Assembly (NCBI RefSeq): GCF_001612985.1
Contig: NZ_BDBM01000021.1
Span: 1-64,000, forward strand
Reading direction: 5' to 3'
DNA length: 64,000 nt
Source of the DNA: Nocardia gamkensis NBRC 108242
Lineage (GTDB): Bacteria; Actinomycetota; Actinomycetes; Mycobacteriales; Mycobacteriaceae
The translations under genes were made by a program, and so were the position numbers. Positions 37,087 to 46,353 of this stretch are shown one piece after another; position 1 is the stretch's first letter; each line of letters opens with the position of its first letter. The notes under the pieces were generated by a model. That model saw only the letters and a list, made by a program, of their open reading frames with translations, had not been told where the DNA came from and did no database searches.

Positions 37087-37182
37087 CAAGCTATTTCGGT
37101 TGAATATTTGCTGAATCGCATTCGAATAACGGCGCTGCCGAGAGGTGAGTTCGGGACCGAAGAAAACTGAAAAATTGCTGTT

Positions 37183-38169
37183 CTAACGGAAATCGTCCTC
37201 GTCGGGGAAGTCGAAGTATTCGCGTGCCGGCGGGTGGGCGCCGCCGGACCTGGCCCCATCGCCCCGGTGCTGTCCCCGGGTTCGCGCACCGTGCTGGTGC
37301 CGTTGCCGCCCCGGACCGTCCTGCCACGGCACGCCCTCCCCGCGGTCGGCCCGCCGGTCCCACTGCCATTCCGCACCAGGGTCCGGCCGGTCTTCCCACT
37401 GCTGCCCCCGTGCCGCCTGCTGATCCATCCACAGCTGCTCACGAGCCGCGTCCGAGCGGCCGCGCTGGTAGGCCGCGGCATGTCCGCGAACCGCGGGCAT
37501 CTCCTCCTCCAGTTCACTGAGCCAGTTCTCCCAGCGTTGCTGCATCGGGCGGACCATCCCGCCGCCGAGGCCGACCACCAGGATGCCGCCGATGGTGGCG
37601 AGCACCGTGATGAGGATCGGCAGCGTGACGGAGGTGGCCACGCCGATCTGGTTCAGCGCCGCAACGATGCCGATACCCCACACGAACACCGCCGCGATCC
37701 GGCCGAGCATCGCGCCGTAGGACAGACCGCCGAGCAGGCTGCCGACCATCTCGCGCGTCGCGTGGGCGACCGCGCCGGCGACGACCAGGATGATGATCGC
37801 GACGCCCGCCTTGGGCAGCCAGGCGACGACGCCGTCGATCGTGTCGCTCACCGGATTGGACCCGAAGACCCCGAAGCCCAATTGCAGCGCGAGCAGCAGG
37901 ATCGCGTAGTACGCCAGTTTCGCCAGCAGATCGCGGGCGTCGTAGCGACTGCGCGACAGCAGCTGCCGGATCCCGCCGCGCTCGGCGAGGCGATCGAAAC
38001 CGACCCGCTCCAGCACCTTCCCCACGATCGTGGCGACCGCTTTCGCGGCCAGCCAGCCGATGAGCAGGACGAGCAGGAACCCGGCGAGTTGGGGCACGAA
38101 CCTGGCCACGGAACTCCACGCGTCGGACAATCCCTGCTGGTAATCGATAGCCGAACTGGAGGTGCGCAT
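37183..38169 (-). CDS. mechanosensitive-channel-type membrane protein (conserved TM helix, CmpX-like)
   Basis: A 328-residue protein with five hydrophobic segments: LAGFLLVLLIGWLAAKAVATI, the YYAILLLALQLGFGVFG and AGVAIIILVVAGAVAHATRE helices, AAVFVWGIGIVAALNQIG, and ITVLATIGGILVVGLGGGM. The first helix followed by VGKVLERVGFDRLAERGG is the conserved TM-helix repeat of small MscS-related proteins. The last 100 residues are hydrophilic, rich in Arg, Gln, Asp and Gly and probably disordered. The ATG at 38169 follows GAAGGGCAGG; a GTG at 38211 is possible. Confidence 0.8.
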   Translation of the reverse strand: MRTSSSAIDYQQGLSDAWSSVARFVPQLAGFLLVLLIGWLAAKAVATIVGKVLERVGFDRLAERGGIRQLLSRSRYDARDLLAKLAYYAILLLALQLGFGVFGSNPVSDTIDGVVAWLPKAGVAIIILVVAGAVAHATREMVGSLLGGLSYGAMLGRIAAVFVWGIGIVAALNQIGVATSVTLPILITVLATIGGILVVGLGGGMVRPMQQRWENWLSELEEEMPAVRGHAAAYQRGRSDAAREQLWMDQQAARGQQWEDRPDPGAEWQWDRRADRGEGVPWQDGPGRQRHQHGARTRGQHRGDGARSGGAHPPAREYFDFPDEDDFR

Positions 38170-38435
38170 TACCTGCCCTTCGCTATCCGTCGACAACATG
38201 ACGTTTGCCACGATGACATATTGCCCGGTTATACCTCTGGACTTCGCTCGGCAACGCGATTTGCGAATAAGTTGCCAAAATCTGATGTACGAGACACGGC
38301 ACCGAAACAGGCCCCTCCTGGCCGAACGGCGGTCCAGCGGGGGATCCGGCGCGGGCCCGGTCCCGTGATGCGATCCGGACGCGGATTACGGTCCGGGAGA
38401 ACCGAATTGGTCCTGCGCGCGCCGCGAACGGACAC

Positions 38436-38441
38436 TACTGT
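38436..38441 (+). promoter_or_regulatory. -10 box of the HD-GYP/LuxR gene (leaderless)
   Basis: TACTGT followed by six bases and the ATG at 38448. Confidence 0.45.
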
Positions 38442-38447
38442 CGGTGC

Positions 38448-40082
38448 ATGTCGTCGATCCGCGCCGCCGAGGTCCTCGCGGCACTGTCGCTGACCACCGA
38501 TCTCGCCACCGGGATGCCGTTGGAAAAGGGGCTGGCCACCTGCCTGATAGCCACCCACCTCGCCGAGCGGATCGGGCTGCCGGACGCCGAACGCCGTGCC
38601 GTCTTCCTCGCCGCACTGCTGGCCGCCCTCGGGTGCACCGGCCGCGCCTCGGAGAACGCGGAGTCGTATGCCGACGACATCGCCTTCCAACGCGCGTGCC
38701 ATGTGCTCGATCCCGGTGATTCCACCGTCTTCACCGCGCAGCTGCGCCGATTCGGCAACTGGTCGCCCGCCGCCCAATCCGCGCTGCGCAATCGATTCGT
38801 CGCCCAGGTGCGGGCCGGGGCCCCGCGAGCCCTGCGCTCGTCGAGCGAGATGGTCCGGGCGCTCGGATCGCGACTGGACCTGCCGGATGCCGCCGTTCGC
38901 GCGCTGACCGAGGTGGAGGAACGCTGGGACGGACTCGGTGCGCCGGACCGGCTGCGCGGGGAGGCCATCTCGCTCGCCGGACGGATCCTGCACGTGGCCG
39001 AACAGGCAGTACTCGCGCTGGAGGGGGTCGGCGACGAACCCGCGGCCGTCCTGCCGGTGGGGGTCGGCTTCCCGCGCGAAGAAACCGAGCATCGGGCGGA
39101 TGGGTCCGGGCACGACCCGGCGCGTCCCGCGCTCAGCGCTGTGGCGAGCAGGCAGGGTGTCGTCCTGGGCGAGTTGCGGCGACGGGCCGGTGGCCACCTC
39201 GACCCCGACCTGGTCGCCGTCTGTGACGCCGATGCCCTGCGCGCGGTACTCGACGTCCCCGACCTGCTCGCCGCCGTCCTCGCCGCCGAACCGGGAGCGC
39301 AGGCCACGCTTCCGAACACCGAACTCGACCGGCCCGGCCTCGCGTTGGCCATGGTCGTCGACCTGAAAGGCCGTTACCTGCTGGGGCATTCGGCGCACGT
39401 GGCCGGACTGGCCGATGCGGCGGCCTGCCGGATGGGCGTGCCCGCCGAGGACCGGGCGGCACTGCGCGCCGCCGCCCTGCTGCACGATCTGGGCCGGGCC
39501 GCGGTGTCCAGCACGGTCTGGGACCGCGGCGGCCCGCTCGGTCCGCGGGACTGGAAACGCGTACGGCTGCGCGGCTATTGGACCGAACGCATCCTGCGCC
39601 GCTGCCCCGGGCTGGCGGGTCTGGCCGAGCTCGCCGCAGGGCACCATGAGCGGCTCGACCCCAGCGGCTATACCCGGGGTGAGCAGGAGGCTTCGCCGGG
39701 GGCCCGATTACTCGCGGCCGCGAACATTTTCGCGGCCTGCACCGAAGCGCGACCCTATCGTCCCGCCGCTCGTCCCGAGGAAGCCGCGGCACACCTCGGG
39801 GCCGAAGTCGCCGCGGGCCGCCTCGACGGTGACGCCTGCACCGCCGTGATCGCCGCCGCCGCGGACCGCCCCGGCCCCGGCGGCCACGGCCTCTCCGCCA
39901 CCGAGATCGACGTCCTGCGCCTGTCGGCGCGCGGCCGCTGCGGCCGGGAGATCGCCGCCGAACTTCTCCTCCCCGAACGCACCGTCACCCACCACCTCAC
40001 CGAATTGCGCGCCAAGACCGGCCACCGCACCCGGGCGGGCGCCGCCGTCTTCGCCATGTCCCACCACCTCTTGCCTGGCTGA
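38448..40082 (+). CDS. HD-GYP-like phosphohydrolase domain fused to a LuxR-type HTH
   Basis: A 544-residue regulator-like protein. The first 300 residues are helical and unassigned. Residues about 325-460 form an HD-GYP-like domain: GHSAHVAGLADAA, AALLHDLGRAAVSS (H346-D347) and AAGHHERLDPSGYTRG (H399-H400), but GYP reads GYT. The downstream Asp expected in AVADxFDAMT reads AAANIFAACTE. The C-terminus (GLSATEIDVLRLSARGRCGR, EIAAELLLPERTVTHHL) is a LuxR-type DNA-binding domain. It may sense a ligand through an inactive or altered HD site; cyclic di-GMP hydrolysis is doubtful. Confidence 0.83.
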   Translation: MSSIRAAEVLAALSLTTDLATGMPLEKGLATCLIATHLAERIGLPDAERRAVFLAALLAALGCTGRASENAESYADDIAFQRACHVLDPGDSTVFTAQLRRFGNWSPAAQSALRNRFVAQVRAGAPRALRSSSEMVRALGSRLDLPDAAVRALTEVEERWDGLGAPDRLRGEAISLAGRILHVAEQAVLALEGVGDEPAAVLPVGVGFPREETEHRADGSGHDPARPALSAVASRQGVVLGELRRRAGGHLDPDLVAVCDADALRAVLDVPDLLAAVLAAEPGAQATLPNTELDRPGLALAMVVDLKGRYLLGHSAHVAGLADAAACRMGVPAEDRAALRAAALLHDLGRAAVSSTVWDRGGPLGPRDWKRVRLRGYWTERILRRCPGLAGLAELAAGHHERLDPSGYTRGEQEASPGARLLAAANIFAACTEARPYRPAARPEEAAAHLGAEVAAGRLDGDACTAVIAAAADRPGPGGHGLSATEIDVLRLSARGRCGREIAAELLLPERTVTHHLTELRAKTGHRTRAGAAVFAMSHHLLPG

Positions 40083-40369
40083 CCCGGCTCGCCCGACGAA
40101 AGACGTTCGCGCACAGGGCTCGAACGGCACGGGTGCGCGAGAACGGCCTCACACGAGTCGCAGGCGGGATGGGTAGAGGATTGTTACCTCTTGTCATTCA
40201 GGTGCCATATGGGTGTCACCATCAGGCCAAGGGGAATGCGGATGATAGTGGGGGACCAGGGCATTGGGGCGATGCCTCCACCGCCACACCATCGGAGGTG
40301 CGAAGATGCACACGTTGACGATCGACCCTCGCGCACCGTGGTCGGTTCCGAATGCACTGGGAGCCTGCC

Positions 40370-40849
40370 ATGTTCGTGCGTGACCATCTGCCCCGGCGCT
40401 CCCACGGCGTCGCCCGCCGGCTACCGGATCAGCGCGAACTGGTGGCCGCCTTCGGCGGTCATCCGAGTGATCCGGCGGACGATCACCCCCTGCTCGGCTG
40501 GGCCGCGACGCTCGCCGCGCTGCACCGCGGGCGACACCGCGATCCGCTCGCCGCAGCCGGAATAGATTGCCGCCGAGCGGAATTGGTCGCCACCATCGAC
40601 GCGTGGGTGATCGACCAGCTGCCCGGGAAGCGGTCGGCCGATCATCTGCGCGCCGAATCCGTCGGCGCCACGGTCGACCGCATGGCCGCCGCGCACGTCC
40701 ACGCCAGCCACCTGTTGCACACCGCCGAGAAGGTGTCCGACGAGCGGGTGCACGCCGCCTGGTACCGGCTGGCCCTGCTGGCCGACGAATGGACCGACCT
40801 GATCACCGGCGGCGTGCGCGAAACCGTGCGCGGCAGGAGACCGGCCTAG
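40370..40849 (+). CDS. DUF4254 domain-containing protein
   Basis: A 159-residue helical protein matching DUF4254: HPLLGWAATLAALHRGRHRD, ELVATIDAWVIDQLP, SVGATVDRMAAAHVHASHLL, and HAAWYRLALLADEWTDLI. Function unknown; the family occurs in actinobacteria and some environmental bacteria. The ATG at 40370 is preferred to 40352 because GGGAG precedes it at a normal distance. The 287 bp upstream contain no other gene. Confidence 0.8.
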   Translation: MFVRDHLPRRSHGVARRLPDQRELVAAFGGHPSDPADDHPLLGWAATLAALHRGRHRDPLAAAGIDCRRAELVATIDAWVIDQLPGKRSADHLRAESVGATVDRMAAAHVHASHLLHTAEKVSDERVHAAWYRLALLADEWTDLITGGVRETVRGRRPA

Positions 40850-40871
40850 GCCGAAAACCCAACGGCGCTGC

Positions 40872-40904
40872 ACTCGCCGCACTGCCCTGTGCGATACGGC
40901 GAGT
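40872..40904. terminator. terminator between the DUF4254 gene and cbs
   Basis: An 8-bp stem ACTCGCCG/CGGCGAGT (40872-40879, 40897-40904) with a 17-nt loop lies between convergent genes. Confidence 0.45.
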
Positions 40905-40944
40905 CGGCGCTAGGGCATCGCCGTGCGGAGCGGTCGGTGTCCGC

Positions 40945-42333
40945 CTACTTCCCGAGGCTGCCCGTGCTGAGGAAGCCGAGCAGGTCGTGGCGGGTGATCA
41001 CGCCGACGGGCTTGCCCTCTTCGACGACCATGAGCGCATCGGTGTCCGAGAGCGCCTTCGTCGCGGCGGAGATGGGCTCGCCCGAACCGATCAGCGGGAA
41101 CGAGGGGCTCATGTGCTGGGCCACCGAATCGGTCAGGTGGGCCCGGCCCTCGAAGACCGCCGACAGCAGATCGCGTTCGGACACGCTGCCCGCGACCTCG
41201 CCGGCCATGACCGGCGGCTCGGCGCCGACCACGGGCATCTGGGACACGCCGTACTCGCGCAGGATCTCGATCGCGTCGCGCAGCGTCTCCGACGGGTGGG
41301 TGTGCACCAGGTCCGGCAGCGCGCCGGACTTGCCCCGCAGCACGTCACCCACGAGTGGTTCGGCGGTGCCGTCCAGCCGCTCGCGGAGGAAGCCGTAGGA
41401 GCTCATCCACTCGTCGTTGAAGATCTTCGACAGGTAGCCGCGACCTCCGTCCGGCAGCAGCACCACGACCACCGCGTCCGGATCGCGTCGAGCCACCTCG
41501 ACGGCCGCGACGACCGCCATGCCGCAGGAACCGCCGACCAGCAGGCCCTCCTCGCGGGCCAGCCTGCGGGTCATGTCGAAGGAGTCCGCGTCGGAGACCG
41601 CGATGATCTCGTCCGGCACGGCGGGGTCGTAGGCCGACGGCCAGAAGTCCTCACCGACACCCTCGACGAGGTACGGCCGCCCGGTGCCGCCGGAGTACAC
41701 CGAGCCCTCCGGGTCGGCGCCGATGATCTGGACCTTCCCGCCGGAGACCTCCTTCAGGTATCGGCCGGTGCCGGTGATGGTGCCGCCGGTGCCGACGCCC
41801 GCGACGAAGTGGGTGACCTTGCCGTCGGTGTCGCGCCAGATCTCCGGGCCGGTGGTCTCGTAGTGGCTGGCCGGACCGCCGGGGTTGGAGTACTGGTCGG
41901 GCTTCCACGCGCCGTCGATCTCGCGGACCAGGCGGTCGGAGACGCTGTAGTAGCTGTTCGGGTGGTCCGGCGGCACCGCGGTCGGGCAGACCACGACCTC
42001 GGCGCCGTAAGCGCGCAGCACGTTGCGCTTGTCCTCGCTCACCTTGTCTGGGCAGACGAACACGCAGTTGTAGCCGCGCTGCTGCGCGACCAGGGCCAAG
42101 CCGACGCCGGTGTTGCCGGAGGTGGGCTCGACGATGGTGCCGCCCGGCCGCAGCTTCCCGGACTGCTCGGCGGCGTCGATCATCTTCACCGCGATCCGGT
42201 CCTTCGAACTGCCGCCCGGGTTCAGGTATTCGATCTTGGCCGCGACCAGCCCCGCGTTCGGTCCCACGACCGAGTTCAACCGGACCAGCGGCGTGTTGCC
42301 GATGAGATCCACGACATGATCCGCGATGCGCAT
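40945..42333 (-). CDS. cbs: cystathionine beta-synthase
   Basis: PLP enzyme condensing homocysteine and serine to cystathionine, the reverse-transsulfuration step. The 462-residue product has the catalytic fold with PLP lysine K44 in NPGGSSKDR, TSGNTGVGLALV and GVGTGGTITGTGRY. Two CBS domains follow (SGALPDLVHTHPSETLRDAI; EPISAATKALSDTDALMVVE) that may regulate activity. It aligns closely with Rv1077 as recalled, beginning MRIADHV. An ATG three codons upstream (42342) is an alternative start. metB lies 5 kb away, so both directions of transsulfuration are encoded here. Confidence 0.95.
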   Translation of the reverse strand: MRIADHVVDLIGNTPLVRLNSVVGPNAGLVAAKIEYLNPGGSSKDRIAVKMIDAAEQSGKLRPGGTIVEPTSGNTGVGLALVAQQRGYNCVFVCPDKVSEDKRNVLRAYGAEVVVCPTAVPPDHPNSYYSVSDRLVREIDGAWKPDQYSNPGGPASHYETTGPEIWRDTDGKVTHFVAGVGTGGTITGTGRYLKEVSGGKVQIIGADPEGSVYSGGTGRPYLVEGVGEDFWPSAYDPAVPDEIIAVSDADSFDMTRRLAREEGLLVGGSCGMAVVAAVEVARRDPDAVVVVLLPDGGRGYLSKIFNDEWMSSYGFLRERLDGTAEPLVGDVLRGKSGALPDLVHTHPSETLRDAIEILREYGVSQMPVVGAEPPVMAGEVAGSVSERDLLSAVFEGRAHLTDSVAQHMSPSFPLIGSGEPISAATKALSDTDALMVVEEGKPVGVITRHDLLGFLSTGSLGK

Positions 42334-42423
42334 GGCCCCCATAGTTGCAGACGCACTAACTGTGAGTTCGCGCACGCCGCGCGCAGCGGCCTCGGAGTGC
42401 GCGCGAACCGGCGCCCGCAGCCT

Positions 42424-42429
42424 TAGGAT
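42424..42429 (+). promoter_or_regulatory. -10 box of the secreted-protein gene (leaderless)
   Basis: TAGGAT followed by seven bases and the ATG at 42437. Confidence 0.5.
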
Positions 42430-42436
42430 CGCTGCC

Positions 42437-42898
42437 ATGAGGCAGCCGAACATCGCCCGCGCCGCAACGCTTCTGGCCGGATCGGCGCTGGCTCTAGTAG
42501 TCGGATCCGGCGCGCAGGCGCAGGCGGCGACCGTCGAGTTCCCGCAGGTGCCGACGCTCGCGCGCGGCGGTCTGTGCTGGACCAGCATCCGCACCTGGGC
42601 CGACACCGGTCCCGAATGGCCGGGGCGCGCCATCCTCAACGTCCGCGCGCTCCCCGTGAACGGTATCGGGCCCGGTATCTACCCGCTGGCGCCGCTGTGC
42701 GAGGTCCGCACCACCGTCGCGTGGCGCAATGTGACCACCGGGGCGACGGGCAGCTACGACAACGTCGTGGTCACCGGCATCTACGGCAGCATCCAGTACG
42801 CGCTGTTCCAGGACACCGGCCCCGGCCTCGTCGAGGTCACCGTCTCCACCGACGCGGCGAGCATCCCCGCTCGTGGCTCCTTCTTGGTGCCGGGCTGA
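42437..42898 (+). CDS. small secreted protein, function unknown
   Basis: A 153-residue protein with a Sec signal peptide (basic MRQPNIARAA, then TLLAGSALALVVGSGAQAQA, likely cleaved after an AQA near residue 28-30). The mature part has two cysteines (GGLCWTSIRTW, PLCEVRTTVAWRN) that may pair, and a beta-rich pattern (LVEVTVSTDAASIP). I do not recognise a family. It is transcribed divergently from cbs. Confidence 0.8.
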   Translation: MRQPNIARAATLLAGSALALVVGSGAQAQAATVEFPQVPTLARGGLCWTSIRTWADTGPEWPGRAILNVRALPVNGIGPGIYPLAPLCEVRTTVAWRNVTTGATGSYDNVVVTGIYGSIQYALFQDTGPGLVEVTVSTDAASIPARGSFLVPG

Positions 42899-43471
42899 GG
42901 TAGCCGATCCGGTGTCGGCGACCCGGACGGGTACTTCCTGACGGGCCGACATGAGCTCGATCGGCCGGCGGTACCGCCAGCCGTTGCGTGGTGCTTGTCT
43001 CAGTCGCAGCCAGGCATCGCTCCAGGGCCGGTGAGTCGGCATTCGTAGCGCGAGCTCGCGCCGCGGGCGGGCCGGACGAGCCGCAACGGTGACGATCTTG
43101 CGGCGCGGAAAGCACCCAGGCGGAATTCGCGCCAACCGCGCCTGCGTCCGGCTATTTCATCTGCGTCCCCGCATTCTCGGGGATTGCCGCGATCACTCGG
43201 TCGACGGCGGGATTCTTGGTCAGCACTGCGGTGCCAGTGCACGCGGCACAAAATTCAGCCGGAAGTGTGGTCTGCAGGACCGTTTCCGGACCGTTGCCCG
43301 CTCAGTAACCTCATGGATCACGCCGGGTGGAAAGTGATCGATAATATGGCTGAAACGATTGACTTCATTTGGCGGCACGCTGCCGAGACCAGTCTTACAA
43401 AGGTGCAAAGTCGCACAGGAATACGGCGCTTCGCCGGGCGTGTCAATCGAGGTTCCTGTCATGGAGTGCAC
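42899..43471. other. long intergenic region carrying repeat copy 1
   Basis: No independent gene is evident. From 43237 it contains the first copy of a duplicated sequence. The reading frame through that copy is open and in phase with the following gene, so an N-terminal extension of that gene cannot be excluded. Confidence 0.5.
43237..43354 (+). repeat. duplicated upstream sequence, copy 1
   Basis: Aligns without gaps to 44080-44197 at about 80% identity (about 22 differences in 118). The most conserved cores are CTGCAGGACCGTTTCCGG, CCGCTCAGTAACCTCATGG and TGGAAAGTGATCGA. Confidence 0.85.
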
Positions 43472-44032
43472 ATGTTGATCAACGACTCTTCAGCTCCTGT
43501 TTCTGCCGAACATGTGGTGCTGACGGCTCCGGCCGCCTTTCCGGATTATGAGCGGCTGATCAGGCTGCTGAGGGACAGCGATAGCGCGACCCGGACGCTC
43601 GCGGCCTGGATCGGTGGGCCGGTATCGCTGGATGTGGTGGACAGGCACGATGACCGGCTTTTGCCCACCGAGTTCGCCGATCTCGATCTGTGGCGGCCTG
43701 AGCCGGTGCAACGACGGACGATACGTTTGCTGGACAAGCGTAAGCGTGTGCTTTCCGAGGCAACGGCAGCTGTAGCCCTCGGCCGGTTGCCCTACTGCAT
43801 TGCCCGGGCGCTCCGGGACAGCGACACCCCGCTCGGATTGCTGCTGGCTTCGCTGCATCCCAAGCGGAACACGCTCAGCGTGGTACGCGCACCGGCACCT
43901 GGCAACCAGCAGGGCAGCCCTTTGTTCGACATCACCGCTCGGCTGGACGTGGGTGGCCTCCCGGTCGCGGTGGTGAGCGAGCGATATCTGTTGGAGGGCT
44001 GCTGTGACGAGAGGGAGGCATCGGCGTGTTGA
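43472..44032 (+). CDS. chorismate lyase-like protein (UbiC/DUF98 type)
   Basis: A 186-residue protein resembling the chorismate pyruvate-lyase fold: LIRLLRDSDSATRTLAAWIG, EPVQRRTIRLLDKRKRVLSE, and ATAAVALGRLPYCIARALRD followed by TPLGLLLASL. Such enzymes convert chorismate to 4-hydroxybenzoate and pyruvate; mycobacterial Rv2949c is an example. The expected arginine and late glutamate of the active site were not verified. The ATG at 43472 has GGAG eight bases upstream. A frame-open extension reaches back through repeat copy 1. Confidence 0.6.
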   Translation: MLINDSSAPVSAEHVVLTAPAAFPDYERLIRLLRDSDSATRTLAAWIGGPVSLDVVDRHDDRLLPTEFADLDLWRPEPVQRRTIRLLDKRKRVLSEATAAVALGRLPYCIARALRDSDTPLGLLLASLHPKRNTLSVVRAPAPGNQQGSPLFDITARLDVGGLPVAVVSERYLLEGCCDEREASAC

Positions 44033-44079
44033 TCACCGGCGCCGGAACCTCGGGAGGACCACCGTGCTCGTCTGGGATT

Positions 44080-44197
44080 GTGCACGGCGCACAACACTCG
44101 GTTGAAAGTATGGCCTGCAGGACCGTTTCCGGCCCGCCGTCCGCTCAGTAACCTCATGGGCCACGCCAGATGGAAAGTGATCGAGGATATGGCCGAG
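44080..44197 (+). repeat. duplicated upstream sequence, copy 2
   Basis: Second copy, exactly 843 bp after the first and upstream of the PucR-type gene, again in an open frame that continues into the downstream gene. Confidence 0.85.
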
Positions 44198-44449
44198 GTG
44201 CTTCGATATGTCGTCTGCCGACAGGCCGGTGGCCGACCAATTTCTCACCGGTGCCCAGGGCATCTATACGGTGCGAAGTCGGTCTCCATCGGTACCGGTT
44301 GCGGTTGCGGGGGCGGTGGCCAAGGATCGAATCCGCCCACCTGCTCGACCATGCCGGGGGCGCGACTCGTGCGGTTGGGAAGCCGCCGAGTCGGCACTGC
44401 GATATCCGAGGGCACCGCATCGCGGACACCTCCCGCGGAAGGTTTACCA

Positions 44450-45769
44450 ATGACGATCTCCCCCATCCGGCCCGATCAGCGACGGCCATCCCGTATACCG
44501 GCCATGGCCGATGCCAACGTGGTCGCCATCCTCGCGGATATCGCACGAACATTGAAGGCGCGCGAACTCGAGATCACTGAGCGCATGAGTGCCCTGATGG
44601 CCCGCGAAATAGCTAATCTGGCCGACGATCCGCAACTGGCGGAAACCCTCGAAGCCAGTGTGCACGGCAATGTCTCCACCGTCATCCATGTTCTGGCCAA
44701 CGACATACCCGTCGACCATCTGCAACCCACCACCGCGGCCGTCGAATACGCGCGGCGACTGGCTCAGCGCGAGGTGCCATCCAATTCTCTGGTACGTGCC
44801 TACCATATGGGGCAGAACGAGATGCTGCGCATCTACTACGACGAGATCGATCGACGCGCCGTGTCCGCACCGCTGGCATTGGCCGTAGTCAAACGGCTCA
44901 CGGAAATCATCTACAGCTATATCGAGTGGATCACGCTCTATGTCTTCGATGCCTACGAGGCCGAGCGTAGCCGGTGGTCGAGTTTCCGCGGGAGCGTGCG
45001 ATCCTCCACCGTGCACGCCGTGCTCGCCACGGACACACCGGACACCGCCGCCTTCGAAGCCGAGACCGGCTATCGACTGAGCCGAACCCACCTTGCGGTC
45101 ATCCTGTGGCGCCCCGGCCCCGAACAGCCGAACACACTGAATCTACTGGACACCCAGGCGCGCGCGATCGCCCGTGGCCTGCACACCGACAGCCCTCCGC
45201 TGGTCACAGCCATCGATCGGCACACCGCATGGGCCTGGCTGCCGTTCGGCTCGCGCGAACCGATTACCAACACAACCGAGCTGCGCTCGAGGGTGCATAT
45301 CGCCGACGATACGCAGCTGGCCGTCGGACTGCCCGGCGAGGGCCTCGACGGATTCCGTCGCTCACATCAGCAGGCCCGCGCCGCCTATTTCGTCGCGACC
45401 GTGCCCGGCACCCCGTCTCCTCCGCCAGTCGTCGGCTTCGGGGACCCGGGCGTCGCCGTGACCTCCCTGCTGGCCAAGGATCTGGACGCCGCCAGAGCCT
45501 GGGTCCGCGAGGTCTTGGGTGAACTCGCTGATGACACCGACCAAGCAGCAATCTTGCGCCGCACACTCAGCACCTACTACGCAACCAGCGAAAGCCATGT
45601 GCACACCGCCGAGAGCCTCACTCTGCACCGCAACACCGTCAAATACCGCGTCACCAAAGCCATCGAGGCCACGCGCAGCGGCACTGTCCCGCACGACAAA
45701 CTCGATATCGCATTGGCCCTCCAGATCTGCCGTCTCCTCGGTGCGAGGGTCCTGCGGCGGCCCACCTGA
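44450..45769 (+). CDS. PucR-type helix-turn-helix transcriptional regulator
   Basis: A 439-residue regulator. The N-terminal half is helical (ILADIARTLKARELEITERM, EVPSNSLVRAYHMGQNEML). The C-terminal part has the PucR-type HTH: LRRTLSTYYATSESHVHTAE, then SLTLHRNTVKYRVTKAIE. It resembles the large actinobacterial group that begins with an RsbR-like N-terminal (Rsbrd_N-like) domain. The ATG at 44450 follows GGAAGG; an open extension reaches back through repeat copy 2. Targets are unknown, but the chorismate lyase-like gene with the same upstream sequence is a candidate. Confidence 0.82.
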   Translation: MTISPIRPDQRRPSRIPAMADANVVAILADIARTLKARELEITERMSALMAREIANLADDPQLAETLEASVHGNVSTVIHVLANDIPVDHLQPTTAAVEYARRLAQREVPSNSLVRAYHMGQNEMLRIYYDEIDRRAVSAPLALAVVKRLTEIIYSYIEWITLYVFDAYEAERSRWSSFRGSVRSSTVHAVLATDTPDTAAFEAETGYRLSRTHLAVILWRPGPEQPNTLNLLDTQARAIARGLHTDSPPLVTAIDRHTAWAWLPFGSREPITNTTELRSRVHIADDTQLAVGLPGEGLDGFRRSHQQARAAYFVATVPGTPSPPPVVGFGDPGVAVTSLLAKDLDAARAWVREVLGELADDTDQAAILRRTLSTYYATSESHVHTAESLTLHRNTVKYRVTKAIEATRSGTVPHDKLDIALALQICRLLGARVLRRPT

Positions 45770-45948
45770 CATTTCCGTTCGTTCGGATCGGCGGGCCCCC
45801 TGTCCGACCACGAAAACGTCTGCATTCCCACAATGCCGACACCTCGACCGCTCTTTCCGCCGTGCCGGAATGATCCTGTTCAAGCCGCGAGAACGCGGCG
45901 AGCGGGAAGGTCCGCCACTACGTCGTTGCTGTTGACCCACTCACGGCG

Positions 45949-46179
45949 ATGCAGGAAGCCAACTATCAGGCCAGGTCATCGAACGGCGGCACCATCGGCG
46001 GGGTAACCGGTCACGTGGCCGGAACGACCACCGGACGCACCATCGGAGGCGTGCTCGGCGCGGCGGCCAGCGGGACGGTCGGGCCTCCGTGGCGGCCCGC
46101 GGAATGTATCAGGGGCCGCCTGCGATGGGCGTTCAGATCGAACTTCCCGACCCTGGCCGCTATCGGAGCGCCACCCTGA
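45949..46179 (+). CDS. possible small glycine-rich protein
   Basis: A 76-codon frame with a glycine-zipper-like stretch (GGTIGGVTGHVAGTTTGRTI, GGVLGAAASGTVG). After residue 46 the composition changes abruptly to Trp, Arg and Pro, so it may be a frameshifted remnant. There is no clear ribosome-binding site. It lies in an otherwise gene-free 584-bp interval (45770-46353). Confidence 0.3.
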   Translation: MQEANYQARSSNGGTIGGVTGHVAGTTTGRTIGGVLGAAASGTVGPPWRPAECIRGRLRWAFRSNFPTLAAIGAPP

Positions 46180-46353
46180 CGCGGTCGTACACGCGGTCGA
46201 GTTGCACACATGCACGGCGTGAACCGTGCGTTGTCACGCTTCCACCCTTGGGACCCGTGAGCGGCATGAGCAGATCTCAGCTCTCACCGAACACTAGTAA
46301 ACGGAAGATCCACGCGTCGCTTCGCCGCATGCGCTGGGCAGGAGAGGAAGATC

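Noticed and set aside
43220..43471. Small minus-strand peptides in both copies of the duplicated sequence (shared DHFPxGVxHEVTER)
   Set aside because: Both strands stay open and similar because of the duplication; the differences show no codon-position bias supporting the minus frame, and no ribosome-binding site was seen.
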